A DNA stretch of 64,000 nucleotides from Dimorphilus gyrociliatus (taxonomy: Eukaryota > Annelida > Polychaeta > Dinophilidae): the NCBI GenBank assembly GCA_904063045.1, contig CAJFCJ010000075.1:1-64000 (forward strand), written 5' to 3'. The position numbers and the translations under genes are program-made. Positions 48,401 through 59,362 of this stretch are shown here, one piece after another (position 1 is the first letter of the stretch; each line of letters starts with the position of its first letter). Under the pieces are notes generated by a model. The model did no database searches, was not told where the DNA came from, and saw nothing but the letters and a program-made list of their open reading frames with translations.

Positions 48401-49076
48401 ACCCTCGAATTTAACGGATGGTCTAGGATCTTTATACTTCTTTAGAACGTGCCAATAAGGTCTACAGCCACTCTTATCAACTAGTTTATTGAAAGAAAAA
48501 AACTAACATGAAGGTGTTTGTTTTGTTTGTTGATTTATTTATTTAAAATGACAAACTTTCTGATATTTCACAAATATAGCCAGGATTGCTATACGTCTCA
48601 GGAACGTCTAACCACATTCCAGTTTTTGTTTCCATGACTACGTAGGGTTCGTTGTTCATGTAATTATTTTCGCCATTGTCGAAATTATGAAAATTCAATG
48701 GTGTTCCATCAAACCAAACGAAATCAGTGGAAAACTTTCCTTGCGTATCATTTCTAATTAAGCCTATATAATAAGAATTTCTAATAGAATATTCCAGATA
48801 TAGCTGAAGAAATGAAAGCTTTCTAGCAGATTCAATTTTTATCACAGTTCCACTAAGATTTTTGCACAACGAGTTGATTTGTAAAGGTGAATTTGAATTG
48901 TTTTCAAGTTTGATTACGCAATTATCCAGATATCTTATCCAGCCAGAGGGACAATTATCACCTATTTGTTTTTGTTTGCCTTTTTTAAACACGCTAAATT
49001 TTTTAATTATTAAATTTACCTTGCGCAATTTTTACCATAGGAATTAAAGCGAAAATCAGCATGAAAAGCAACTCCA
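39423..49076 (-). CDS. Multi-lectin ectodomain: four CTLD-PAN-F5/8C blocks and a fibrinogen-like domain
   Basis: The ATG at 49076 opens MELLFMLIFALIPMVKIAQ. A phase-1 intron joins it to CTLD1 (~48960-48545). Then in order: PAN (48470-48150), F5/8C domains (48138-46620), CTLD2 (46620-46080), PAN (46000-45720), F5/8C domains (45700-43930), CTLD3 (43920-43450), PAN (43380-43120), F5/8C domains (43110-41350), CTLD4 (41340-40870), PAN (40830-40520), F5/8C (40500-40020; ends IELYGC) and a fibrinogen C-terminal domain (40010-39430; DCLSLQSSS, GWWFPNNSC, KIKP). The CTLDs lack canonical EPN/QPD sugar motifs. A stop follows at 39420, but a GTTAGT donor just before it (exon end 39423) joins in phase to the NVALGK exon at 39274. 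This is therefore probably the N-terminal half of the polycystin gene. About 2,500 residues. Several inner exon borders are approximate. Confidence 0.78.
44113..44320. mobile_element. MITE-like element with terminal inverted repeats
   Basis: About 208 bp bounded by TGACTGTTGAAAACGGCCA on the left and the complement of TGAATGTTGAATAACGGCCA on the right, with no coding capacity. It sits in an intron-like gap of the lectin ectodomain. Diverged copies lie at 4511-4707 and 25073-25140. No clear target-site duplication was seen. Length, inverted ends and copy number fit a non-autonomous DNA transposon. Confidence 0.65.
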
Positions 49077-50085
49077 TTTCCAACTGATGTTGCTCAATTG
49101 TTCACAGATTCATTTTGCTTGAATCTTTTAAATAAATATGATATTACTCAGTTCCTTTAAAAGGTTAATTTAATGTGTAAACAATAAACAAATGTAAGAA
49201 ACACGTATTATAATGACTAAAGAGAAAAATGATGATCCTGAATTATTGAAGAGAGATCAATACACATTTGCGTTCAGCTTTTCCAAGAATAATCTAGCCC
49301 TGACCCTGAGAATAAGAAAAAATTTACCATCTTAACAATATTTATTATTCTTTTATATATATAGCTATTGAAATCGTAATGGAACGATTTAGTATGGTAT
49401 AAATTACCTTTTGTTGAATTTTATATAATATAATTAATGCCTTAAGTTTTCATTATTGATTGTCTTAATATTTGATACATTAAAATGATTGGTGTTTTTA
49501 TAACTGAAATCTTAATTATTCATAATGCAATCAGAGAGGTAAAATTGAAAATGAAACAATTTATAATTTTCATTTTGTTTATTATTTAACGCCATCTAGT
49601 GGGAGTATTTAACAACTTAGGACAACGGGGTAAAATATAATTTACGTCCCCAGTCTTGGGTTAATCAACTCAATTCCAGATCTTTGGATACCAATTAACA
49701 ACAGCTATTAATGTACAAATGTTCAAACAAGATAAGCATAAACCTATCCTTTCATAAAAGTGGACTTTGCTCTTCAATTACTGCTTCTATGACTGCCTCT
49801 GTCCAGGAAAACCCTACAGTATTTCCTATCATACTTTAAGTGTAACTATTTGTTTGCTACTAGTTACTATTGATTAGTCTTACAGTTGAAAAATATGAAA
49901 ACCCTTTCAAAATGTCGTAAAATCACGTACTAAATACTTAAATTGGCAAATTCTTATACAGGTGGCGCTGGTAGAGATGTGTGAAAAATAAGCTACTTTT
50001 TACTTTTGTTCTTTTAGGACAATGAAATTATACAAAATTACTTGGAATAGGCCTACATGATTGTAAATCTGAATCAAATATTGGT
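49077..50085. other. Intergenic, upstream of the lectin/polycystin gene
   Basis: AT-rich DNA that should hold the promoter. No clear TATA close to the ATG at 49076. Two short GC-richer stretches (near 49590 and 49965) may be repeat tails. Confidence 0.35.
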
Positions 50086-50455
50086 TTTAGAATTGGTGAT
50101 GTAATTGGAAGTCAAAAGAACTTGATCAATTGATTTTTGGCGATAATAGATTAGCTTTACCTAATAGTCAATTTAATGCAACAAATGGCAATGTAGTTAG
50201 CAAAGCAATTGGACACCAAAAAGGCTTGACTTTCTTATTTATTGGCGAAAATCAATTTGGTTTTGAAATTGGAAATGTATATTTGAAAATATTAAGGAAA
50301 ATTGTATCAAATAAGAAGCGTTAGGCCTATTAAATTGCAGTTTTGATGAAAGTATTGGTAGTGTTGTAGGCGAAGCAATTGGTATGCGAAAGCAACTCAA
50401 TTATTTAACTCTTGATAAAAATAAATTAAGTTCAAAAGTTTGAAGGAATATTTAA
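50086..50455 (+). pseudogene. RNI-type LRR gene fragment, decayed
   Basis: Plus-strand pieces in several frames match ribonuclease-inhibitor-type LRRs: IGFRIGDVIGS, ENQFGFEIGNVYLK, and LLNCSFDESIGSVVGEAIGM followed by LNYLTLDKNKL. The last is almost the same as the repeat in the minus-strand LRR gene at 51.85-52.27 kb (SDCSFNESIGLIIGRAIGC). Stops and frame changes occur about every 80-100 bp. It is an inverted, decayed copy of that neighbour. Confidence 0.6.
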
Positions 50456-50662
50456 AAATAAAGTAAACTTCATAAAAATTGGAACACCTCTAATTTTGAA
50501 TAGGCCAACATATTAACAATGTTTTCCACTAAGAAAAAAGAATTTTTTTAATTTTTTTTGCATAAAATGTTAGATGAAGCTTAAATTTATATATAATTTT
50601 CTTTCAAATACGATTTAAGTAAGATTTTACATCATTTTTTTTTGTTTATATCATGTACTGTT

Positions 50663-51714
50663 TTATTGATTTTTTTTTCTTATTTGGCCACACTTCATAA
50701 TAATTGGAACACCAACAAAAATGTTCCTATTATTCCTATTTATGAATATGACTACCCTTTTTTTGAAACATTGCCTGATTCTATGCCCCATTCCATCATA
50801 TAGACTTGGTATCAACCCTGGCTGCTCTTTTATAAGCTCATAAGAGCATTTTTTTATTTTTTTCCACAATTCAAACCTGAGGATGAATTGTAGACCATCA
50901 TATACCAGGTTTTTGGTAAGGTGCCACATGTTCTCAATTGGGTTGAGGTCAGGGCTCTTTGCTGGCCAATCTAGAGGATGGATGTCATTCATCTTAAAGG
51001 CTCTTTTAGTCATCCTTGCTGTGTGGCACCCAGCATTATCTTGCTGGAAGATGTATTTCCTCCCCATTTTTACCTCAATCTCTTTGATAACAGGGAGAAC
51101 ATCTTCCACAATAAAACAGCTGTAATTTTCAGCATTAAGCCTTTTCTTTATCTACCAAATTTGGAATATTCCATCAAATGTTATCAGTCCCCAGACCATT
51201 ACTCCATCTCTGCCCATATCTTTTTCACTATCTTTGGTCCACATACCAAAGTCATTTGGCCCACTCAGTGAGAATCTAGCCTTGTCAGTGAAAATTACTT
51301 TAGACCAGTCTAGATTACCACTGATCATCTGAAGACAGAAACTTTTTCTCCTCTTACAATTATTTGTTGTAAGATCAGGTGTTTGCCTAACTCAATTATA
51401 CCTAAATTTTGTTTTTTCAACTCCCTTTGAATGGTTAATAGGCTAACATCTACATCTAACTCTTTCAAAAATTTTCTTGCTGTCAACCTCTCCTTATTTA
51501 TTTTTATTTTCTGTATAGGCCTCTTCATCCTGCCTATATCTCTCTCCATAAGTTTCTTTGAACAACCTCTATTCTCCCCTTTTGGTAGTTGATACCTTAA
51601 AATATTGCTAACAGAAGAGGGTGCCATTCCTAAAGCTCTTGCTGTGGCTCATAGTTTTGGTATTTCATTGTATTTCTTGAATACAAGCTCCCTAATGTCT
51701 TTACTCCTCATCAT
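50663..51714 (-). mobile_element. Tc1/mariner-type transposase pseudogene
   Basis: From the ATG at 51714 the minus strand encodes an N-terminal helix-turn-helix part (ARALGMAPSSVSNILR). It then gives a catalytic core with FTDKARFS (first Asp), VMVWG, QQDNAGCHTA (second Asp) and WPAKSPDLNPIENMW (final acidic residue). This is the usual Tc1/mariner DDE layout. A TGA interrupts the frame near 51650, and at least two frame changes occur around 51330 and 51140. The element cannot make a full transposase. I did not find matching terminal inverted repeats. Confidence 0.82.
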
Positions 51715-51852
51715 ATTTAAAAAAGTACAATAAAAATAAAGTAATATAAATGAAATTAACAATTAATTGATAAAGATAACTTAGAAAATCAAAGACGTTA
51801 AAAAAAAAGTTTTTTTGGATATCTATTTGAATGCCAAACAAGATGTCAATTT

Positions 51853-54344
51853 TTATTTAAAACAATTGTCTTTTATGTTCTTAAAAATTTCTCTACCAAT
51901 ATCTGATCCAATGGCATTTTTTTCCAAATTCAGATATTCTAAATTCGGATTACACCCTATTGCTCTTCCAATTATCAAACCAATACTCTCATTAAATGAA
52001 CAGTCTGATAAATCAAGTACTTTTAATTCAAAACAACTATTTTTAATATTTTGAAATATTTCTTTTCCAACCCCAGATCCAAATGCATTGTCTTGTAAAT
52101 TCAGATATTGCAAATGAGGATTACAACCAATAGCTTTTCCAACAACCATACTAACTTCAGGATCAAAGAAACATTCAGTAAAGACTATTTCCTTCAATTG
52201 AGAACAATTGTCTTTTATATTTTGAAATATTACTTTTAGAATAGCTGTATCAATAGCTTCATCAGGCAAATTGTCTTCTTTTTCACCTTGTGAATTCAGC
52301 TCGTTATCCAGTTGTGCAATTTTTTCAAGATGTTTGTTTAAACTAATTATTTATTAAAATTACAATTTTTCTTTATAGATTCTAGGAAAATTATGTCTGA
52401 GTCAAACTGAAAGTTAGTGTTTTTAAAGTAAAGTTGTTCCAGTTGCTGTAAACCTTCATTATTCGCACTAAATAAAGAAGTACGTTGTGTTTCTAATAGA
52501 GAGTTTTTATTTAAGATTTTAGTTCTGGCTTCATTTAAAATGAATGGATTTAAATTGAGTAGTGATATCTCTTTGATGTTAACATTTGTATGAATAGTTG
52601 ATTCAAGTTTCTTATCTGATGGTCTTTTACTAAAGTTACAGGTTTGAATCTTATTCTCAATTTTTTAATATTGTTTTGAGTTTCTAAAATTTTAATGGTC
52701 TTTTCGAAGACATCTTTTTCAAAAATGCTTTCATCAATTTCAAAGACTTGAATTGATATTTTCAAATTTCTTAAAATTTCCAGTTTACTACTCAATTTAA
52801 TCTTTTTACATTTTGTAATAATTAATGTATTATGTTGAAAGTAATGGTTTAAATGATAAAAAATATCCTGGATAAGTGAAAAATTGAAGTTTTCAGAATT
52901 TAACTGCTTAACTAGATCAATATCATGCAATTGAATTTTTTTGTCATCTAAATCAATTGAGTTGAATATTTGTAAATTTGATATTTGATTGACTTGTTTG
53001 GCTAAATCAATTACATTTTCAATTTTTAAATCACAGTCATAAAAGAATATTTGGGCTATCTTTGTCTTTTTCAGGGTTACTATCTTTTTGAAAAATTTAA
53101 TTATTGTACAAGCTTTAAAATTATTTTCTGAAAAGTCAATAACTTCGAGTGAATTTAAAACATTTAACTGTTTTGTAATAGCTATCAAGAATTTATCGCT
53201 CAAGTTGCATCTTTTTAAAAAGAGTTCTCGTAAGTTGTTTTCCTGAATTGAATGAAATATTTCACCATGAATATTTAAGTTATTGTCTGAAATGTTTAGA
53301 TAACTGTAGTTATTGAAAGTATATTTCTTGTTGAAGAGTTGTTCTGTTAAATTGCATTTGCAACAGTTGATTTTCAGATTTGCTTTTAAAGGATGTTTTA
53401 ATAGAGATAGTATTTTATGTGCCTTCTTTTCAATCCCAGTATTATGACTGATTGATAAGTCTGACAAATCCTTTAGTTTTGGCAAACTTTCACTTAAATA
53501 ATCAATAGATTGATCAGTTAAATTACAATTTGTCAAATCTAATTGATTTAATTGAAGCGATGTGTGAATAATTTTTTGAAATACACAAAATAATAAATTA
53601 TTGCTGATATCATTATTTGTAAATGCTACAGATTTCAAATTCAATTTACTTGATTCATTGTTCAAGTCTATTTTATCATCCAAGACTTTTATTTTTGGTA
53701 GTTTTAGTCTTTCTAGAGAATCCATTTTGAGGATATATTTTATAAATTCACAATCTTTAGATTCTATCAAAGTATTTCCCTCCAACTCTAACACTCTTAG
53801 AAATAAGCAATTCTTAAGTAATGTCACCAATTCTTGTGCAGAAAACTTTATATTACAATGGTTAAGCTTTAATATTTTCAAATAATTATGATTTTCTGCA
53901 ATTATTGATATTAACAACTTATCTGAATTTTGACTGAAGTTTTTGTCGCATAGGCCTAATTCAGTCAATATTGTAAAATTTTTCAGACTATTTATCATTG
54001 AACATTGAAAATCCTTGATCACATTAATTGAGATTGATTTTTTTAGCATCACTTGATAAAAGTGTATTGAACAGCATATCAATGTTCTTTTCTGTAAAAT
54101 GACAAAACATTTCTAAACATTTTTTTTTTGTAAGTAATAAATATTTACCAATAATTTTGCATCTTGTAAATTTGACTTTGGTCAAAGTCTTGCATTCATT
54201 TTTTTGATTGCGAAAAACATCCAATGAAAAGATGTTGCAATTGTTTAGTGTTAAAGATTTAAGAGATAATGATTCAATGGAAATTTGTAAATGTTTTTCA
54301 TCCTTGAAAAGAATATCAGAGAAAATGGAGGAATAGTATACCAT
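51853..54344 (-). pseudogene. RNI-type leucine-rich-repeat protein, multiple frameshifts
   Basis: Long LRR array without signal peptide or membrane helix, LRR units of about 26-28 residues (LKILKLNHCNI, LNQLDLTNCNLTD, LEVIDFSENNF, LQYLNLQDNAFG). It is like NLR C-terminal arrays, but no NACHT or death-fold domain is visible. The frame changes at least three times: in an A7 run near 54035, near 52660, and between 52350 and 52270. Each time the LRR pattern continues in the new frame. The array is thus one gene broken by small indels, or poorly polished sequence next to the N gap at 54783. The N-terminus is not found before the gap. Confidence 0.6.
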
Positions 54345-54782
54345 GCCAAATGCTTGGTTTCATAATGTCATTTTCAATAATATTTTCCATGTTGAATGTC
54401 CTTTTATTGACATAGGAAAGATATAAAATTGTATTGATTCCATTAAAATTAAATACATTTAAAGAACACCCAAAAAGAATGGGGATTATTGCATTTCTAA
54501 TAGCTATAATTTTGGCTACAATACCTATGTTAAGATTTAAAGTTAGTAGAGAATTTTTGAAATTAATTTTTTGAAGTCTATTCTCTTGCCTTTAAATAAA
54601 GGACTTTTACTCTAAATCATCAATTTGTATAAACATTTATATTGGATATGATAAGACTGATGGTTGAATCTATTCTTTTATTGTCTTTGGCTTGATGATG
54701 TATCAATTTTTATCAATATACCAATCAAAAAAAAAATGATAGCCAAATCTGTCTGTTTCAGAAGAAAAAATATTTCAATAAA
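54345..54782. other. AT-rich, no gene seen
   Basis: Upstream flank of the LRR pseudogene up to the assembly gap. No domain recognised. Confidence 0.35.
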
Positions 54783-54792
54783 NNNNNNNNNN
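54783..54792. other. Assembly gap (10 N)
   Basis: Ten N lie exactly at the outer edge of the left palindrome arm. The true distance is unknown. Confidence 1.
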
Positions 54793-56520
54793 TGATTTCG
54801 AACTAAAACTAGTTCAATTAAATATCAATTATGCTTAAATTCTAAGTTTAGATTATATTCACTATTCAACAGTATTGTATACACAATACTGTTCTTTTTA
54901 ACATGCATTAATCAGATATACTTCCTCCTTATATGCTGATGCTAATTTACTAACTCAATCAATTGAATATCATTATTAAGGTAGAATATAAAAAATATAC
55001 AATCTACATGTTTTCTTGATTGTTGACTTGTCCTACTAAAATTGTTACATCTTATGCAACTCTCCAACCTTCGAAATTCAACTATTATTTAGAAGAGGAA
55101 AACAATAAAAACATGACCATATTTAGAACTTTAAACCTTTGAAAAGTTTAAAAATACTACTCAGTAATAATTTCAAATTGTGTTGTTTATCAGATTTATT
55201 TTTTGTTTTTTCAAAGAAAATCACAACTTTATAAAAATAGTTAGATTACTTTTAACTTAAATATTTTATATCAAAGTTCAAGGTCAAAATATTTCTTTTG
55301 CAGCAATCAACTTTATAGAAAAGAGAAAATATTTTAATATAGTTTGCTTTTGCAATGATAATTTAGAAAGTTTTTCTCCAACTAAAGATAATTATTTAAA
55401 TATGTCAATAAAGAGGAAATTGAGAATTATCAAAGATATTTTAAATTGTCTACAGTTTATGCATAAAACGAAATATGCTTCAATGGAAATTTCAATATTA
55501 ACAATGTTTATCTTTCGTATGTAAAATATGTCTTTTTTAAAAAAATTTTCCCTTTTTCTTAAATTTTCATCAGGTTTATGAAAATTCAAGATTAACTATA
55601 AACTGGTAAGAGATACTTTGAAAAAAATGATATCCTTTCTTTTTCGTCACTGATATTTAATATATTTGAACCTTTAATCTATCTATCTGAGTGAATTTCT
55701 GTGTCATAAAGATAAAGTTTTTTCTTAATTTTTTTTGTAATTTTAATAAATTTTTTGGTTTTAATGTTTTTTATGGTTTGACTAGGATAGGAATACTAAT
55801 GAAACGCTCACTATTAAAATGAATAATAACCTGTTGAAAACAATTGTTCCTCTAAATTTGAAATTATAAAAAATAGAAGCCAGTAAGGCGGGAATTAATT
55901 AGTTCATAATGGCTTTTCTTTTAGTATTTCATTTAAAATCAAAAAGAGAACTGTGTTGATATGCGACAGAAGAAATAAGAGTCAAAGGTGTCTTGTTAGA
56001 GTCAATCAAAATGAAAATTTTTAAATACAGGAACTGAGCTGCTTTTGTGAATAAAAGGGAATAGGTGGCAGCTATAACACCATGCAAAATATAATGACAT
56101 TATCATTTCTGCCATCCAACATTATTAAAACTTCTTTCAATAATAATGTTCAGACAGCTTCTATACATTCAGAGTTTTAATGGATTTACATCAATAACTA
56201 GTGGTTTTATAGATATTTTCTATCACAAAACTAGTCAATACATGATGAGGCAATCAGAATCAACAATGATCTAGAAGGATGGTTTAATAAATCTATTCTT
56301 ATATTGTATTTGTCTTCATCCTATGTGATCATTAATTGCTTAGAAAGAAGCAAAGTTAACCGCATTTTATAAGAAATTATGTGCAGGGCCACGCACAATA
56401 TTATTATATAAATAGCAAAATGAACGCAGGCATTTGCACAAAAAGAAATCCTTACAATGAATGTAATGAATTTAATAACAATTACAAAACTACATAAACA
56501 GAATATTTATATGCTAACGT

Positions 56521-57485
56521 TCTGTTCACATTACATGTTATGAGTAAATGTGAGTCAGTATGTGAGCGTCAGTATGTGAGCGTCACTTAAGAAGGGAGTT
56601 TGACTTAGCCCAGAGCTGGGACAGTCCAACTTGATGTTATGTCACGAGGTAAATAACGACGTGGCATGAACGTGGCAATGCAGATGAGCACAGTCAAACA
56701 CCCAATTAAGTGACACTAACAAAGTATAAAGGGAGTGAATGTAATAGAACAGTGTGAGAGACCAAAAGAATATCAAATACATTTATACGAAATTCTTAGG
56801 AATTTCGTGCTATAAGCGAAAAACAAAATCTTATAAACTACATTTGTCTTACTTATCTACCTATGAACATTAATTTAGCAGCCAGCTAAAGAGTACTAAA
56901 AGGTCAAACTTGACTATTGTTGACTTTTGGACTGCAGTTCTATCTTCTCACATTCAATGGTTGAATTGAATGTTACTGAAATTGTTACATCTTATGAAAT
57001 ATATCTGACCAAATACCCAGGATGAATGGAACCAGTGCTTGGTGTATTATTAAATGAGCAGTGCAGACGACTACGGTTGGGACGAGAACGAAATTCTTAC
57101 GATCAAGATACAACAAAGTACAATTTTGTAACCCGTCTTTTTTTCCTTTACCTACAAAAGCTACTGAACAGAATGTTATACTCTGTGCTTGATAGTGTGA
57201 GCCAGTGAATGTATGTCAATATGTACGCGTCACTTAAAGGGAGAGCTTGACTTAGCCGAAGCTAGGACAGTAGATAGAGAACAATGTGGCACAAACGTGG
57301 CACCACGAATGATCACTGTCAAGGACCCAGTTAGGTGACGCTAGCAAAGGTATAAAAGAGAGTGAATGTATCCAAAACGGTGTGAGAAAGCTGAGAAATA
57401 ATTTTAGACGGAATTGTCCGCAATTCCGTACTATAAGCGAAAAATAAATCTTATAAAGCTACTTTAATATCACTTCCCTCTCCTT
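56521..57485 (+). mobile_element. Internally deleted LTR retroelement (left arm copy)
   Basis: Two diverged direct repeats (about 56521-56885 and 57175-57485) share GCGTCACTTAA, a TGACTTAGCC block, a TATA box (GTATAAAGGGAGTGAATG / GTATAAAAGAGAGTGAATG) and CTATAAGCGAAAAA followed by AATCTTATAAA. This is the promoter-to-poly(A) layout of LTRs. Between them lies a leader, then a short ORF at 57054 (MSSADDYGWDENEILTI) like the start of the ORF in the element at the right edge of the window. No protease, reverse transcriptase or integrase remains. Confidence 0.55.
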
Positions 57486-57799
57486 TTTTAACTAAGCTTA
57501 AAATCACTGTTAAAAATGTTATATTTAAAATTGGTGTTTTGTAAAAAAAAATATTTGTTTATCTTTTTTTCTTAGAGTTCCACTTACAATCAAAAATTTA
57601 TCTCTTTTTTCAGATTTAATCATAAAGTATCAAGAAATTGAAAGATCACAAAGTATGTATAAAGAAAATAACTGGTCAAAAACTCATACCTATAGATAAT
57701 ATTGATAATAAAAATGATAAACTCTGTCATTTTGAGTATAAATATTCAAATAAAATATGCATCTCAATCAATAAAGAAGGTACTCTACTAAACTTCAAG

Positions 57800-58427
57800 A
57801 TGAGAAGTTTACTATCATTTTTAATAAGTAATATTTGTTTTCTTTTTTTAACAAATTTAAAAAAAATTGTTTTTCATTTTTTGTTGTTTTTGTTTTTGCT
57901 TCCTTTTGCAGTATTTTTAATGGTCAATGTAACCATGGCGATTTTACTTGTCCAGTTGATTCAGCATTGAAACCAATTGATGGTGTTTATGGTGATCCGG
58001 AGAATGTGGAATTATTATCATTGTATTAATGATACGGATATAGCCAACAATGTCCTCCACGACTTTTCTTTTCCATTAGTGTAAAGGATTGTAAATATTC
58101 AATGTGTGTTGAACCACATGATGCCTTTTGTCCTGGAGAAGTTTCAACAACATACAAAGCTAGACACTGCTCGAAAGTGTTCAACAAACACCAATGGTAA
58201 AAATATGTATAAAGAGGCTTGTTATGTGGAGAATAGTGAGTGCGAAGGCAATCACAACGGAACATTTCCCAATATGAATGATTGTAGACAATACTATCAT
58301 TGTCATAATGGAGTTGCTTGGCCTCAACAGTGTCCACCTGGCTATTTCTTTAGTCCATCATATAATATTCGAGATTGCGCAACAAGAATATGCGTAACTA
58401 GTGAAGAAGCAAATTGTCCAAAACCAG
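57800..58427 (+). pseudogene. Copy of the CBM14 gene with single-base deletions (left arm)
   Basis: Exon 1 (57800-57827) and the start of exon 2 (57912) match the right-arm gene. Single-base deletions near 57932, 58006 and 58016 and others near 58042 and 58160-58175 break the frame, so only the second CBM14 domain (ECEGNHNGTFPNMNDC onward) reads through. The pattern fits unpolished sequence better than normal pseudogene decay. Confidence 0.6.
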
Positions 58428-59362
58428 TAAATGAAAAAGTAAACCACTCTTTTTTATATTCCAACTGTGTAGATGCATTAATAATTTCATTGTCGTGATT
58501 TATTTTTTGCCATTGGGCTGTGGCCACTCCTGTGAGTATCGGGTTGTAGTCATGATACATAAATGCTGGATTCTTTTCCAAATGACCGAGATTTTGACAT
58601 ACTACACTTCGACTATCCTGGCATTCGGGTCTCCATTAGATGGTGGGGATTTGTACAATCTGGTACGTATTCTAAGGCCATCGCCGCAGTTTGGATCGCA
58701 TCATCATTGACATTCGTCAGCCTCCTGGTTTTGGACAATTTGCTTCTTCACTAGTTACGCATATTCTTGTTGCGCAATCTCGAATATTATATGATGGACT
58801 AAAGAAATAGCCAGGTGGACACTGTTGAGGCCAAGCAACTCCATTATGACAATGATAGTATTGTCTACAATCATTCATATTGGGAAATGTTCCGTTGTGA
58901 TTGCCTTCGCACTCACTATTCTCCACATAACAAGCCTCTTTATACATATTTTTACCATTGGTGTTTGTTGAACACTTTCGAGCAGTGTCTAGGCTTTGTA
59001 TTGTTGTTGAAACTTCTCCAGGACAAAAGGCATCATGTGGTTCAACACACATTGAATATTTACAATCCTTTACACTAATGGAAAAGAAAAGTCGTGGAGG
59101 ACATTGTTGGCTATATGCCGTATCATTAATACAATGATAATAAATTCCACAATTCTCCGGATCACCATAAACACCATCAATTGGTTTCAATGCTGAATCA
59201 ACTGGACAAGTAAAATCGCCATGGTTACATTGGACCATTAAAAATACTGCAAAAGGAAGCAAAAACAAAAAACAACAAAAAATGAAAAACAATTTTTTTT
59301 TAAATTTGTTAAAAAAAAGAAAACAAATATTTACTTATTAAAAATGATAGTAAACTTCTCAT
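58428..59362 (-). CDS. Secreted CBM14-CBM14-TSP1 protein, cut off at the palindrome centre
   Basis: Exon 1 (59362-59335) encodes MRSLLSFLI. A GTAAAT...TTTTGCAG intron (88 bp, phase 1) leads to exon 2 from 59246, giving the signal peptide MRSLLSFLIIFLMVQC. Two CBM14 domains follow (CPVDSALKPIDGVYGDPENC...; CEGNHNGTFPNMNDCRQYYHC...). The frame is intact to CPKPGG at 58720. In the loop the next domain is still visible but frameshifted: CDPNCGDGLRIRTR is a TSP1 core, and ATAQWQKINHDN starts a jelly-roll repeat. The order equals that of the gene at 5445-7382, so the two are paralogues. The 3' part is missing because the sequence turns back on itself at 58427. Confidence 0.75.

Larger units (their letters stand above)
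54793..58427 (+). repeat. Left arm of 3.6-kb inverted repeat
   Basis: Reverse complement of 58725-62384. The outer end TGATTTCGAAC pairs with GTTCGAAATCA at 62374-62384. The inner end TTGTCCAAAACCAG pairs with CTGGTTTTGGACAA at 58725. Differences I checked (for example near 55050, 55520, 55590, 55690, 56780 and 58005) are nearly all single-base deletions in this arm. Confidence 0.95.

Noticed and set aside
49590-49610. Possible structured RNA near CGCCATCTAGTGGGAG
   Set aside because: Too short to support; looks like a repeat tail and no pairing partner was found.
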